The position numbers and the translations under genes are program-made. Below the pieces are notes generated by a model that had not been told where the DNA came from, made no database searches, and worked only from the letters and a program-made list of their open reading frames with translations. A stretch of 64,000 nt of DNA from Vesta saturnalis (Eukaryota; Arthropoda; Insecta; Coleoptera; Lampyridae): contig JARFJB010000531.1 of the NCBI GenBank assembly GCA_036346205.1, positions 110,001-174,000 of the forward strand, given 5' to 3'. Positions 21,343 through 34,150 of the stretch are shown one piece after another. The first letter of the stretch is position 1, and every line of letters begins with the position of its first letter.

Positions 21343-21531
21343 CTGACAGTTTTTATTGTTAGCTTTCGTCGTTAGAGAGTGTTCAGATTTGTCATCTTTA
21401 AGACAATTTAACAATATTTAATTTCTAATGACCTGGTTATTCTTTACTAAAGTTTAATTCTATAGTTGGCTTTATACGTTTCTCAAACTGTTATGTTGAT
21501 AGCAGGCTCATGTTTATGTTTTAATTTTACA
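21343..21531 (+). mobile_element. Penelope-like repeat, copy 4 (inverted relative to copies 1-3)
   Basis: The reverse complement matches copy 1 from its GGCTGACA edge (3,492) through AAACATAAAC. Together with copy 3 it makes a roughly 0.6-kb inverted-repeat structure around a non-coding centre (21,105-21,342). Confidence 0.5.
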
Positions 21532-22310
21532 TATTACCAGACGCCACTACAATCTAAATTTTTCTTCAGTAAACTTTGGGCAAATGTTATAACCTAAAAA
21601 TGACTGCAGAACATTTTATCACTCGGTATATTAATACTCACTCAGTGTAATTGTTACCTCAACAACTTTCGTAAAACATTGTAAAATATCAATTTTAAAC
21701 CGCAGAAACATGAATAGCCAAATATCGATTTCAATTTTCTGTATACTGTATACTACAGCCAGCACAGTAGCTTACATGCTTAGTCAAATTTAATTACCCA
21801 ATGTTTTTTATTAAACAAGACTTCATTTAACCAACCAGAATAAAATATTTAATTACTTTAGTTAAAAGCTCTAATTACACTTATCAAACTTTTTAAAATT
21901 TTTCACAATTGAAATAATTAGATGAAAATAATTATAGCCGTATAAATTTGGTATCATAAAGAATATGCTTACAAGAGTACCCTGACTAAGTGCCAGAAGT
22001 GCACTACTCACGCAATGTAAAGGTAAAATCAATTATTCGAACGTTGAGGGCGGTCGCCTCAGTTTTCAAATATATATGCTGAACTATTAAGCATAAGAAT
22101 TTAAGGATAAAAGCACTAAAGGTCAACAACAATAACATTGATAGAAAATCGATACATATATCAACAAAATAATAAATATTATTTCGTTGATTTCTGGGCC
22201 AACAAGGTATGCTACGTCGGGAATAATTGACATAAAATCCGCGCAGTTCTTATATTTTACAACCACAGTTGTAATCTTAATGTTGAAGGCAAAAGACTTT
22301 GTGGCGACAC
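21532..22310. other. AT-rich, no recognisable gene
   Basis: Nothing beyond short AT-rich open frames. It leads into the piggyBac remnant, whose N-terminus and 5' inverted repeat may be degraded within it. Confidence 0.45.
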
Positions 22311-23500
22311 GTTTTAAGCACTAACATTAGTTGAACTAGAAGCATATTTTGGCCTACTGCTTCTAGCTGGAGTGTATAAATCTCATGTAGAGGTAACAGA
22401 CAGTCTGTGGGATGGAAATGTAGGTCGTCCAACACGACATAACGACGTAAAACTGATAAATTAGCGCCCATACGGGACTTGTGGGATCGATGGCTTGCAA
22501 TTCTACCTAAGCTCTATAATGTTCACTAAATTGTAACAGTAGATGAGTAACTGGCACCTTTTAGAGGCCGTTGTCCTTTTAGACAGTACATCGCGAATAA
22601 ACCTGCTAAATACGGAGTCAAGATATTGACTTTATGCGATTCTGTAACTGCTTATGCATACAACATACAAGTTTACCTCGGGAAAAGAGAAGGCGAACCT
22701 TCAGACAGAGGTCAAGGTAAAAGAGTTGTTCTAGATCTTACTTATGGTCTAAAAGGTCACAACGTACCGTGTGTAATTTTTTACCTCGTATGATCTGGGT
22801 CAGATGCTATTGAAAAGAAAAATAACTATGCTTGGCAAAAATAAGCCTGAATTGCCAGCCGCATTGGTCTGCAACAGGAAAGAAGTTCTTTCTTCAAAAT
22901 TTTACTTTACCAAGGACACGTCGATAGTTTCCTATATTCCAAAATGAAATAAAAATGTTGCGCTCATGAGCATCATGCACCACGATGACGAAGTATGTTA
23001 TCATCATAAAAAGCCGTTTATGGTTCTAGATTACAACAAAACTAAAGGTGCTGTAGACCCGTTAGACAAGTTAATAATAACATACACATGCAGACGGAAA
23101 ACTAAAAGATGGCCAATGACTATCTTTTACAATGTTATGGACGTTTCAGCTTACAACGCTTATGTTCTGTGGTGCGAAGTAACTCCAACCTGGAATACTC
23201 GAAAACTTACAAAACGGCAACTATTTCTTGAAGAACTGGGTAATTCCTTGATCACTCCATTATTGCAAGAAAGAAAACGTCTCCCTCGAAGTATTCCTGC
23301 AGCTGAAATGGTTATAAAGTCACGTTCTTCAACCAGTAATGCCGAAGTAAGGGAACAATCAACCACAACCAAGCGTAAAAGATGTAATTTTTGTCCCTCT
23401 TCAAATGATAATAAAACTAATATGGTATGTTGTAATTGCTCAAAATACCTATGTAAAGCTCATGCATATTAGTACTGTCAAGACTGTAACAAATAAATGT
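22311..23500 (+). pseudogene. piggyBac-type transposase, decayed, C-terminal third open
   Basis: The order of motifs is that of piggyBac transposases. LEAYFGLLLLAGVYKSHVEV sits near 22,330 and LRDLWDRWLAILPKLYN near 22,470. The first catalytic aspartate region, VTVDE...FRGRCPFRQYI, is near 22,540, and KRVVLDLTYGLKGHNV lies near 22,720. An open frame from 22,966 to 23,472 then carries DYNKTKGAVDPLDKL (further catalytic aspartate region), TKRWPMTIFYNVMDVSAYNA and a Cys-rich C-terminal finger (CNFC...CCNCSKYLC). Several stops and shifts lie before 22,966, and a TAG interrupts the finger. The subfamily differs from the intact element at 60 kb. Confidence 0.85.
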
Positions 23501-23689
23501 ATATACCTAACTACTACGTTTTCAGATGTTCTTTACATAACATTTATAATAATATGTAATAAAAATAAAATAACGTAATAACATGTAATAAATAATAAAT
23601 ACTACATCTTATTTCTTATTATTATTTACTGCTATATCAATTTAACGACAATAAAACGACTACTATAGGCTCACGGGTCATAATAATAA

Positions 23690-24960
23690 ATTTTTTTAGG
23701 ATAACTATGCAACCTATTTTATACGATCATGCCGAAAATAGGCAACATTGTAAAAACAAAAACAATAGTCTGTGTCAGAATGAAGTTTAAAACTTTATGT
23801 CAGAGATCCATAGATATAAATATATGTTAACGTCAAAAAATATCTGGTGTGGAACACCACACGACCTGACAACCTACAAAATGGAAATTAAAACAAAAGA
23901 AATAATTTGAATAACATTTTTTAGGATAATTATGCAAACTCTTTTATGAATGACCAAAGTTCATTACGAAAATAGGTGACATTGTAAACGCAGAAACAAT
24001 AATCTATGTAGAAAACGAACGTTTAAAACTACATGACAGTCGGAGGTTAACAGACATCTAGATGCTAACTTAAATTAAAAGACATGAATAATTTTAATTT
24101 CAATTTTTTTAGGATAACTATGCAACCTATTTTTTATACGTTCATAACGAAAACAGACAACATTGTAAAAACATAAACAATAATCAATGTTAGAATGACG
24201 TTTAAAACTCCATGTGAGAGATACATAGGCATAAATACATGTTAACGTAAAAAAATATCTAGTGTGGACCACCACACGACCTTCCAACTTACAAAATGGA
24301 AATGAAAAGAAATGAAATAATTTTAATAACATTTTCTTAGGATAATTATGCAACTTCTTTTATAAGAAGTTCATTACGAAAATAGGCAACATTGTAAACG
24401 CAAAAACAATAATCTGTCAAACGGACGTTTAAGACTTCAAGACAGACAGAGGTTAATAGACATTTAGATGTTAACTTAAATTGAAAGGAATGAAATAACT
24501 TTAATTTCTATTTTTTAGGATAACTATGCAACCTATTTTTAATACGTTCATAATGAAAACAGGCAACATTGTAAACATCAAAAACAATAATCTACCACAG
24601 GAACACATTTAAAACTTCATATCAGATAGAAATTCATATACATACATGTTAACCTAAAATAATATCTGGTGTGGAACACCACACGACCTTCCAACCTACC
24701 AAATGGAAATTAAAAGAAATGAAATAGTTTTACTAACTTTTCTTTAGGATAATTATGCAACCTCTTTTATAAGAAGTTAATTACGAAATCTAGGTGTTAA
24801 CTTAAATTAAAAGAAATGAAATAATTTTAATTTCAATTTTTTTAGGATAACTATGCAACCTATTTTTTCTACGTTCATAACGAAAACAGGAAACATTGTA
24901 AAAACAAAAATAATAATCTGTCAGAATGACGCTTAAAACTTCATGTAAGGTTCAAAGTAA
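23690..24960 (+). repeat. Dimeric A/B satellite, about three dimers
   Basis: AGGATAAYTATGCAA marks each monomer start at 23,697, 23,923, 24,111, 24,339, 24,517, 24,746 and 24,844. Spacings alternate 226, 188, 228, 178, 229, 98. A monomers (about 228 bp, AGGATAACTATGCAACC) contain a TGTGGAACACCACAC palindrome. B monomers (about 180 bp, AGGATAATTATGCAA) lack it. The last B is shortened to about 98 bp. A dimer is therefore about 410 bp. Related copies lie inverted at 6,535-6,606 and 8,603-8,960. The frame at 24,075-24,353 lies inside it and is not a gene. Confidence 0.85.
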
Positions 24961-25477
24961 TTTTTATAGGGCGCTAAAATTACCAAGCTACATAATTAGG
25001 TTAAAAATAAACAGAAAGAAGCATAATGATTGCATGCAAATCACCCATTAAAATTTCTTGTATTGTGTAAAATGAACAAGCAAAACAGTTCTGTGATTTC
25101 GTATTCAGTCACTAAAATATCGATTCGTAAAATGAGACGAAGGTGTCTTACTTTTCTTTTTGGTAAATCCCGATAAAACATTGTATCATTTATGAGTTGA
25201 CATTTCCACGGGAATCCAAGATTGGGTGAAGTAATGCTTTGTCTTAGCATCCCCAAAGGCTTTAATTTCCCCACGAACTTAATTTATTTTATTTCGCCAC
25301 AATAAATTTGTAATGTTGTCAATACAGCAGAATTATAACTCGACATTTAGTCGAATGGTTTCTCCGACTTACCCGTAGCATTCAATAGATTTAAAGGAGC
25401 AATAACAATACGTTAAAACTGCATCTGAATTGTAAACGTTACTTAGTAAATTGAAACTTTCAGTTATTAATAATATT

Positions 25478-25481
<4 letters not shown>
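24961..25481. other. No recognisable gene
   Basis: An open frame of 77 codons on the - strand (25,041-25,274) has no recognisable domain. The rest is AT-rich. Confidence 0.4.

Positions 25482-25537
<56 letters not shown>
25482..25537. repeat. (AT)n array at the left edge of element A
   Basis: TA dinucleotides that form the insertion target of element A. A matching array continues at 27,531-27,576 on the other side. Confidence 0.95.
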
Positions 25538-25540
<3 letters not shown>

Positions 25541-26219
25541 GGTGGCCCACTTAAGCGGGTTGCTCCATAACTTCCTCACTATTACAAATACGAAAAAATG
25601 TCTTATATAAAAGTTGTCCAGACTCGTAAACTACACGTTTTAAAATTATTTTCAGAAATGGCGGACTTTCGGTTATACCGGAAACTCATGCCAATTTCGT
25701 TATTTTAAATAGAACAACCTATATATTATTACATTTTTGAATTCCTCGTTGAATTTAAAGGTCACTTTAATAACCATACTATGGATCTACGTCGCATTGC
25801 TTCTGAGTTATTTGACAGTTTGTAGAAAAAATGACGTTTGCAGTGCCTCCGAAAACTTTCAATATCTCGAAGACGGATACCGGTAGAGAGATCTGGCTTT
25901 CGTTTTTTACTTCCGAAAAGGGTACCGCATCATTATCATTCATTGCCAAAAATCTTGCTTTTAGAATTCAATAATTTCTATCGCTCCGAAAATAATTTTT
26001 TTCAAACATGGATAACTTGATTTTTTTAAATGGAATCACCCATATTTTCTTACATCAGCGGATAGGAAATTAAATTTCCGTTCCATTGATGTAGCATTAT
26101 CGATATTTTGGAGTGATAGTTTTCGAGATATTCACATTTTTATCTAATTTCAATTTTTATTGCGCATTGGCGCGGTGCTTTGGAAAACGTTTGTCAATTG
26201 TTTTAAACAACTGATAAGA
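25538..26219 (+). repeat. Element A left terminal inverted repeat
   Basis: About 682 bp, pairing with 26,850-27,528. Matching landmarks include GCGGGTTGCTCCATAACTTCC, AATGGCGGACTT and GGTACCGCATCATT. Confidence 0.85.
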
Positions 26220-26289
26220 AGTCTTGCTTTCAGAATTCAATCATTTCTATCGATCCGAATAACTTTTTTCAAACATGGATAACTTTATT

Positions 26290-26565
26290 TTTTTAATGCA
26301 CAAGAAATAAACAATACATACTCAAGAATTAAGAACACAAAACTCAAAAGAAGTACACAAGAAATACATAAGGAATGAACAATAAATACGTAAGGATTGC
26401 ACAAGTAATACAAAATAATTACTTAAGGCTTACACAAGAAATAGAGAAGAAATGCACAAGAAATACACAATAAATACATAAGGAACGATCAATAAATACA
26501 TAAGGACAATTACTTAACGATTACAGAAGATATGCATAAGGAATGCACAAGAAATACAGGTTATC
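26290..26565. repeat. A-rich degenerate minisatellite in element A
   Basis: Variants of ACACAAGAAATACATAAGGA and AACAATAAATACATAAGGA alternate from 26,302 to about 26,560, with a unit of roughly 20-25 bp. It lies between the left inverted repeat and the transposase remnant. Confidence 0.7.
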
Positions 26566-26764
26566 CTGTTGACACGTTCCCTCGTTTGATACTGCACGCG
26601 TCCGGTGTTTGTAAAACGTTGCAACAACTTTTGAAAGGCTGTTTTTCTCGGGGAAGTCTTCGTTTAGGATACCGTACCGCATAAATCCTTGACACCAATA
26701 ACGCATTTCTTTGGCATTCTCCAAGAATGAAAGTCATGTCGATCAACTCTGCGTCGGACAACAA
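26561..26764 (-). pseudogene. DUF4817-type transposase N-terminus, truncated (element A)
   Basis: From about 26,764 on the - strand the frame reads LLSDAELIDMTFILGECQRN and then YAVRYPKRRLPREK. This is the first helix-turn-helix (DUF4817-like) of mariner relatives common in insect genomes, where FS-EE-DM--YG--N--A---Y---FP-R is the usual pattern. It ends after about 65 codons at the minisatellite. No DDE core remains, so the element would depend on a transposase made elsewhere. Confidence 0.65.
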
Positions 26765-26849
26765 CATTTTAATGACAATGTCTTGTAGAAACACTTAAAC
26801 TGATACACAAGACAGCAAAGCACAACAGAAGCTCGAGAAACTGACGTTT

Positions 26850-27527
26850 CTTATCAGTTGTTTAAAACAATTGACAAACGTTTTCAAAGCACCGCGGCAA
26901 TGCGCAATAAAAACTGAAATTAGATAAAAATGTGAATATCTCAAAAACTATCACTCCAAAATATCGATAATGTTACATCAATGGAAAGGAAATGTAATTT
27001 CCTATCCGCTGATGTAAGAAAATATGGGAGGTTCCATTAAAAAAAAATCAAGTTATCCATGCTTGAAAAAATTATTTTCGGAGCGATAGAAATTATTGAA
27101 TTCTAAAAGCAATATTTTTGGCGATGAAGTAGAATGATGCGGTACCCTTTTCGGAAGTAAAAAACGAAAGCCACATCTCTCTACCTGCATCCGTTTTCGA
27201 GATATTGAAAGTTTTCGGAGGTACTGCAAACGTCATTTTTCATATAAAATGTCAAATAACTCAGAAGCAATGCGACGTAGACCCATAGTATGGTTATTAA
27301 AGTTACCCTTAAATTCAACGAGAAATTCAAAAATGTAATAATATATAGGTTCTTCTATTTAAAATAACGAAGTTAGCATGAGTTTCCGGTATAACCGGAA
27401 GTCCGCCATTTCTGAAAATAATTTTAAAACGTGTAGTTTATGACTGTGGACAACTTTTATATGACATTTTTTCGTATTTGTAATAGTGAGGAAGTTATGG
27501 AGCAATCCCGCATAAGTGGGCCACCCT

Positions 27528-27528
<1 letters not shown>
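26850..27528 (-). repeat. Element A right terminal inverted repeat
   Basis: Pairs with 25,538-26,219. The outer end is GTGGGCCACCCTG. It is followed by (AT)n. Confidence 0.85.

Positions 27529-27530
<2 letters not shown>

Positions 27531-27576
<46 letters not shown>
27531..27576. repeat. (AT)n array at the right edge of element A
   Basis: TA dinucleotides, the continuation of the target array split by element A. The histidine/tyrosine-repeat frames that cross it are artefacts. Confidence 0.95.
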
Positions 27577-27583
<7 letters not shown>

Positions 27584-29506
27584 GTGATGTAACTTTGGAA
27601 ATATGAAAAAAAACAAGACATGTTTGATATGTTTGAAATATATAATAGTTTTGTGAATGAAACATTCATATTAAAATTTTTTAAGATAAATCAATTACTG
27701 TCTTGAAATTAAATTAAAATTAACTGAAATTGTTTTATTCAAACACCTCGTATCATCAGTAATTAAATAACACATTGCGCGCATGCGGATATCTGCTTGT
27801 AAATAATGATGTTGAAAATGTGCATTGTGTGTTTCATGGCTGAACAACAAAATAAACTACTGTTACTGTAAGTATAATTTGATTTTAAACTGATGTAATA
27901 TTAGTATACAATTAATGAATCGCGTTAGTATTCGCTGACTGGTGTATAATTTGTTTAAGTTCTTTACACATAACCTAGACTGATAACATAAGATTCATAT
28001 AACTTACAACGTTCTTAATCTTCCAAGATTGAATTCCCGTTATCCAAATCAGATGGATCCCTCGAAGTATGCTGGCACACCAGTGATTGTTATTGAGCAT
28101 GAGCTTCTTTAGGTAAGCTACTTATTAAATTTTTCCAAGAACACTTTATTTTAATATTGTATAATTTCAATACAATAATTATCTGCATTCACTTTTATTT
28201 ATTAACACTTTTTATAATTTCTATAAAAAGTAATACACTCGATTTTGATTTTAACTAATTTCGTTTATATTAAAAAAAATTAATAACATTATTTATATTG
28301 AAATATAGCTTTAACATTTCACTTATTATAAATTTACTATAACCTCACTTTTGCTTAAGTAGTTTAAAAATGTTCCAATATGTTTTGTTTTATATGAATT
28401 AGGTAATGAGATAAACTTACCAATTTTAACTCTGATTACATGTTCTAAACAAAGGTAACATGCTTTCAACTTCAAGATTGTTAGCAGACTCTTCAGAAAA
28501 TTTTGAAATGTAGTATCATTTTTTTAAAACACCACTTTTGATTGGACCTTTACACCATACAAACAAACCTGAATCTTAATTCTGATTGGTTGATCATATT
28601 TCTGAAATTTACAATTTATTAATTTTACAAATGTGTTCGTTATACAAGAATACATCTTAAAAATATCATAAGAATTAAATTGTATACAAAATTTGCTTTA
28701 AAATGATACCCCATTTGCCATATTTCGCTTTTAAACTATTTATCTATGATAATTACATTATTTAAGAATTTTCACATACAGAAATTTACTTATATCTAAC
28801 TTATTCTAATTCCCACAGGAAAACTATGGTCATAATTGGATTCCACTACCCGAAAAACATAAAGTTACCCTAATTTTAACTTCAACATAGTCAAAAATGT
28901 AAAATACTATCTCACTATCGGAGTTCGAAATAGCTATAACCTGTCTTCTCATCACATTTAGCTAATTTGCACAAACAATGTTAATTTATGTTGCTACACT
29001 TCCTTTTAACACCACTGTAAGTTACTTTTATTATAACTGTTCAGTATCATCTTGCATAATTTCATAAATTATATGAGTCTTTCTAACATTATCTTCTTCG
29101 TTAAGTTTAATCATACAATTTACAGCATCGACATGTTATCTAATACAAATTATTTTATTTTATAACTGAAGCAGATCGTGCTACCAGAACAGGATTACGT
29201 TTTTAAAAATGGATATGATGAACGATGTTAAAGAAAATACATAATTTGTATCTTTCGAATGTGATTGGAAATGCTCTTGTAGACCTATGATTAAAGTGCA
29301 ATAACTATAAAACTTGAATCATATAGCTCACAATATGCTGTATAATCATCTATGTACTCAGTTATATGTTATTATGAATTTGTAGAACTTAAGATCTTGC
29401 TTATATGTTTAATTAATTCCATCACAACAACTCTATATTTGTTATAATTTTTATTATGAACTTATTTCTTTATAACAATCATATTTAATACTCAAACATA
29501 TCATCT

Positions 29507-29511
<5 letters not shown>
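27577..29511. other. AT-rich spacer, no recognisable gene
   Basis: Nearly 2 kb with no open frame of note and no repeat I can place. It contains one GC-richer patch at 27,775-27,800 (TTGCGCGCATGCGG). Confidence 0.55.

Positions 29512-29565
<54 letters not shown>
29512..29565. repeat. (AT)n array at the left edge of element B
   Basis: TA dinucleotides into which element B inserted. The array resumes at 31,840. Confidence 0.95.
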
Positions 29566-29568
<3 letters not shown>

Positions 29569-30018
29569 GGTGCCGTTTTCGAGGCTCACCATGGGTATCT
29601 CGGTTATTTGAAGAGACACGAAGCCGCTTAAATTGGGGAAAGTTGCGCGTTTGGGACCTCAATAAGATGTCGTTTAGAAAATTCAGGTATTTTTATAGGC
29701 TACTGAGTTTTTGAAAAAAACCGAAATTTTCAGTTTTCATTTTTCCTTTTTACAATGAAAACCACGAATGGTAGACGTTTTAAACTAAAACATTATTAGG
29801 GCACCTTTTTACGACGAATCCAAATATGCTATTAATAAATTCAAGGTACTCTAGACTTCAAAGTTACATCAGTCAACTTTGTTATTTCTTATGGCAGCCA
29901 TATTGGATTTTTACATTTTTGAATAGAGCCATTTTTTCTGATTACAATGATATACCACACTTTATGATTTACTTTACTATTTTCCTTAAAATATCGTTTT
30001 TTATGTTTTTTATAGTGC
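29566..30018 (+). repeat. Element B left terminal inverted repeat
   Basis: Pairs with 31,450-31,839. It carries a 50-55 bp segment (29,576-29,630) absent from the right arm. Confidence 0.8.
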
Positions 30019-30255
30019 TGTGCTTTTATAAAAGTGACGTGCTGTTGTCATTAGCAACTAACAATTTGACATATCAGTAAAAGTTTGATTGCTTTCGGAG
30101 TTTAATAATTTTAATAATTTCCTCAAAATAACGTTTTTTATGTTTTTATAAGAGTGCTGTGCTTTTATAAAAGTGACGTGCTGTTGTCATTAGCAACTAA
30201 CAATTTGACATATCAATATAAGTTTGATTAATTTCGGAGTTTAATAATTTCGAAT
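29990..30255 (+). repeat. 137-bp tandem duplication upstream of the element B transposase
   Basis: AACGTTTTTTATG-type sequence, GTGCTGTGCTTTTATAAAAG and TTAGCAACTAACAATTTGAC occur twice with a period of about 137 bp (29,995 and 30,132). The second copy ends just before the ATG at 30,270. TTTTATAAAAG in each copy could act as a TATA element, so the duplication may have doubled the promoter. Confidence 0.7.
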
Positions 30256-30269
30256 TTCAATTTAATAAA

Positions 30270-31385
30270 ATGCCCTTCTCAAATGAGGAAAAGCGTGATA
30301 TGCTTGAAATCTATTACTTGTCAAATAAAAATGCACATATTTCCTTACAGACATATTTCGACCAATATCCTGAAAGGTATCAGCCACACAGAACATATTT
30401 CCAGCGTCTTCATAAAAATTTGTCAAATCACGGTTCATTTGGTAAACCTAGAGAAGAATACGGAAGAAGGATAAATAAAAATGAAGAGGCTATATTACAC
30501 GTGGTAATAATATTTTTAATAATTTGTTACAGTTTTTTTATGTTATAAAACTTTTGTTAGGTTCGCGCAAATAGTTCTATTTTTACAAGAGAAATAGCAG
30601 CGGAATTAAATATTTCACACCAATTGGTATGGAGAACGCTGAACAAACATAATTATCGACCATTTAAGATTCATATAAGTCAAGTGCTTCATGCGGGAGA
30701 TAGTCAACGTCGAATAATATTTCGTAGATTTTTACTAAACAAATTACAAGAAAACCCTGACTTTCTCAATAATGTGATTTGGACTGATGAATCCAAGTTC
30801 ACTAACTGTGGCATTTTTAATCGACACAATGAGCACTTTTGGGCAATAGAGAATCACCATGAACACCAACCGCGTCGTCCCCAAATTCGTTTTGGAGTTA
30901 ATGTATGGGTAGGTTTATTGGGAGATACGCTCATCGGTCCATACATTTACGAAAAGATCTTAACAGCAAACATTTATTTAAATTTTTTACAAGGATTGCT
31001 TACCGATTACTTAGATAATAACATTTATCTCAACCGCATAAATCAGCTTTGGTACCAACAAGATGGCGCGCCTCCATATAACGCCAGAAGAGTGCAAGAT
31101 TATTTGTTTGAAATGTTTAATAATAGGGTTATTTCTAATGGTGGGAACATAAGGTGCCCTGCACGATCACCGGACTTATCACCATTGGATTATTTTTTCT
31201 GGGGTGTGATGAAGAATAAAATGTACAAAACGGTTCCTGCTGATGTTAACGAACTGAAAAGAAAAATTATTATAGCATCAAGAGAAATTAGAAGAAGGAG
31301 TACACAAAGATCCATACAAAATATAAGAAACCGAGCTAGGTTGTGTTTACAAGTAGATGGAAGACAATTTGAATATTTGTTATAA
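30270..31385 (+). CDS. Mariner-type (DD41D) transposase, two exons, intact
   Basis: Exon 1 is 30,270-30,503 and exon 2 is 30,561-31,385. A 57-bp intron with GTAATA and TTGTTAG ends restores one frame of 352 codons. Residues 1-60 form a DUF4817-like helix-turn-helix (FSNEEKRDMLEIYYLSNKN). A second helix-turn-helix follows around residues 80-100. The catalytic triad is complete: D154 in WTDESKF, D246 in QQDGAPPYNARR and D288 in SPDLSPLDYFFWG, with 41 residues between the second and third, which places it with DD41D relatives of mariner. The protein would bind the element's inverted repeats and move them to TA sites. The start is the first ATG after the duplicated promoter region. The intron is inferred from frame and splice signals only. 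Confidence 0.88.
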
Positions 31386-31449
31386 AATTAACTTGTTTGA
31401 TTATACTTATTTCACTTAAACATTTTTGTTTTTTTTGTCAAACACTCTT

Positions 31450-31839
31450 ATAAAAAACATAAAAAACGTTATTTTAAGGAAAATAGTAAAGTAAATCATA
31501 AAGTGTGGTATATCATTGTAATCAGAAAAAATGGCTTTATTAAAAAATGTAAAAATCCAATATGGCTGCCATAAGAAATAAAAAGTTGACTGCTGTAACT
31601 TTGAAGTCTAGAGTACCTTGAATTTATTAATAGCATATTTGGATTCGTCGTAAAAAAGTGCCCTAATAATGTTTTAGTTTAAAACGTCTACCATTCGTGG
31701 TTTTCATTGTAAAAAGGAAAAATGAAAACTGAAAATTTCGGTTTTTTTCAAAAATCTCAGTAGCCTATAAAAATTTTCTAAACAACACCTTATTGAGGTC
31801 CCAAATGCGCAACTTTGCCCCAATTTAACCGGCACCGTG
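31450..31839 (-). repeat. Element B right terminal inverted repeat
   Basis: Pairs with the left arm from AAAAAACATAAAAAACG inward to GGCACCGTG at the end. Confidence 0.8.
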
Positions 31840-33690
<1,851 letters not shown>

Positions 33691-34150
33691 GTAGCTTTTC
33701 TATTGATGTAGCCATTTGGATTAACATGACTTCCGTCTGAAAACCATACATTTTTCAAGAAATTGGTACCTTCGTGTACAAGGTTGAACACGCGTCCACA
33801 ATAAACTGTTCTCGAACGTTTATCCACAGCGCTTAGTCGTTCAGTTTGAATATGATCCGGACAACCACCCATGCCTCTGAACATTCTACGTGTGGATGTT
33901 TCACAGATGTTTAATTTATACGCAGTTCGTCCAAGACTTCTTTGTGGAGATTGCAAAACCTGATCAAGAATCCATTCTTCATTATCGTTGGTACAAACTG
34001 TTCTTCGACGACCTGAAGAACCCTTGTGCTGACACAACACACTACCTGTGCGACGAGATTTCTCAACAATTGTTAACATTACGCTTTTACTGGGTGCATA
34101 TTTATTAAATTACTCCCACTATTTTTCAAAAACTTGTTTCAAACTTGGGC
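33691..34150 (-). pseudogene. Element D: N-terminal half of another mariner-type transposase
   Basis: The - strand frame from 34,079 reads VEKSRRTGSVLCQHKGSSGR, a helix-turn-helix linker (RTGSV, GRRRTV), then QVLQSPQRSLGRTAYKLNI, and the first catalytic region FLKNVWFSDGSHVNPNGYIN near 33,740-33,790. Similarity ends at about 33,691, where the antisense of element C's tail begins. The second and third catalytic aspartates are missing. Upstream to about 34,150 more of the N-terminus is recognisable in broken frames. Elements C and D lie tail to middle in opposite orientation. Confidence 0.65.

Larger units (their letters stand above)
25538..27528. mobile_element. Element A: mariner-type foldback element with about 680-bp inverted repeats
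   Basis: CAGGGTGGCCCACTTAAG at 25,538 is mirrored by the sequence ending GGGCCACCCTG at 27,528. The repeats extend inward to about 26,219 and from 26,850 (roughly 680 bp each, few mismatches). The element sits inside a TA array, in keeping with the TA target of Tc1/mariner elements. Only 630 bp separates the arms. It holds a transposase N-terminus remnant on the - strand and an A-rich minisatellite. It is non-autonomous. Confidence 0.85.
29566..31839 (+). mobile_element. Element B: autonomous-looking DD41D mariner relative
   Basis: CACGGTGCCG at 29,566 and CGGCACCGTG ending at 31,839 are the ends of terminal inverted repeats about 450 (left) and 390 bp (right). The arms pair well apart from a 50-55 bp segment after the first 10 bases that only the left arm has. 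The flanks are TA arrays, as expected for a TA-targeting element. The 2,274-bp element encloses one complete two-exon transposase. It is the best candidate in the window, with the 60-kb piggyBac, for a recently active transposon. Confidence 0.85.

Noticed and set aside
23690..24960. CRISPR-like array
   Set aside because: Monomers are 100-230 bp, with no short direct repeats separated by unique spacers and no cas genes. It is a eukaryotic satellite.
25041..25274. A 77-codon - strand frame
   Set aside because: No recognisable motif and no second line of evidence.
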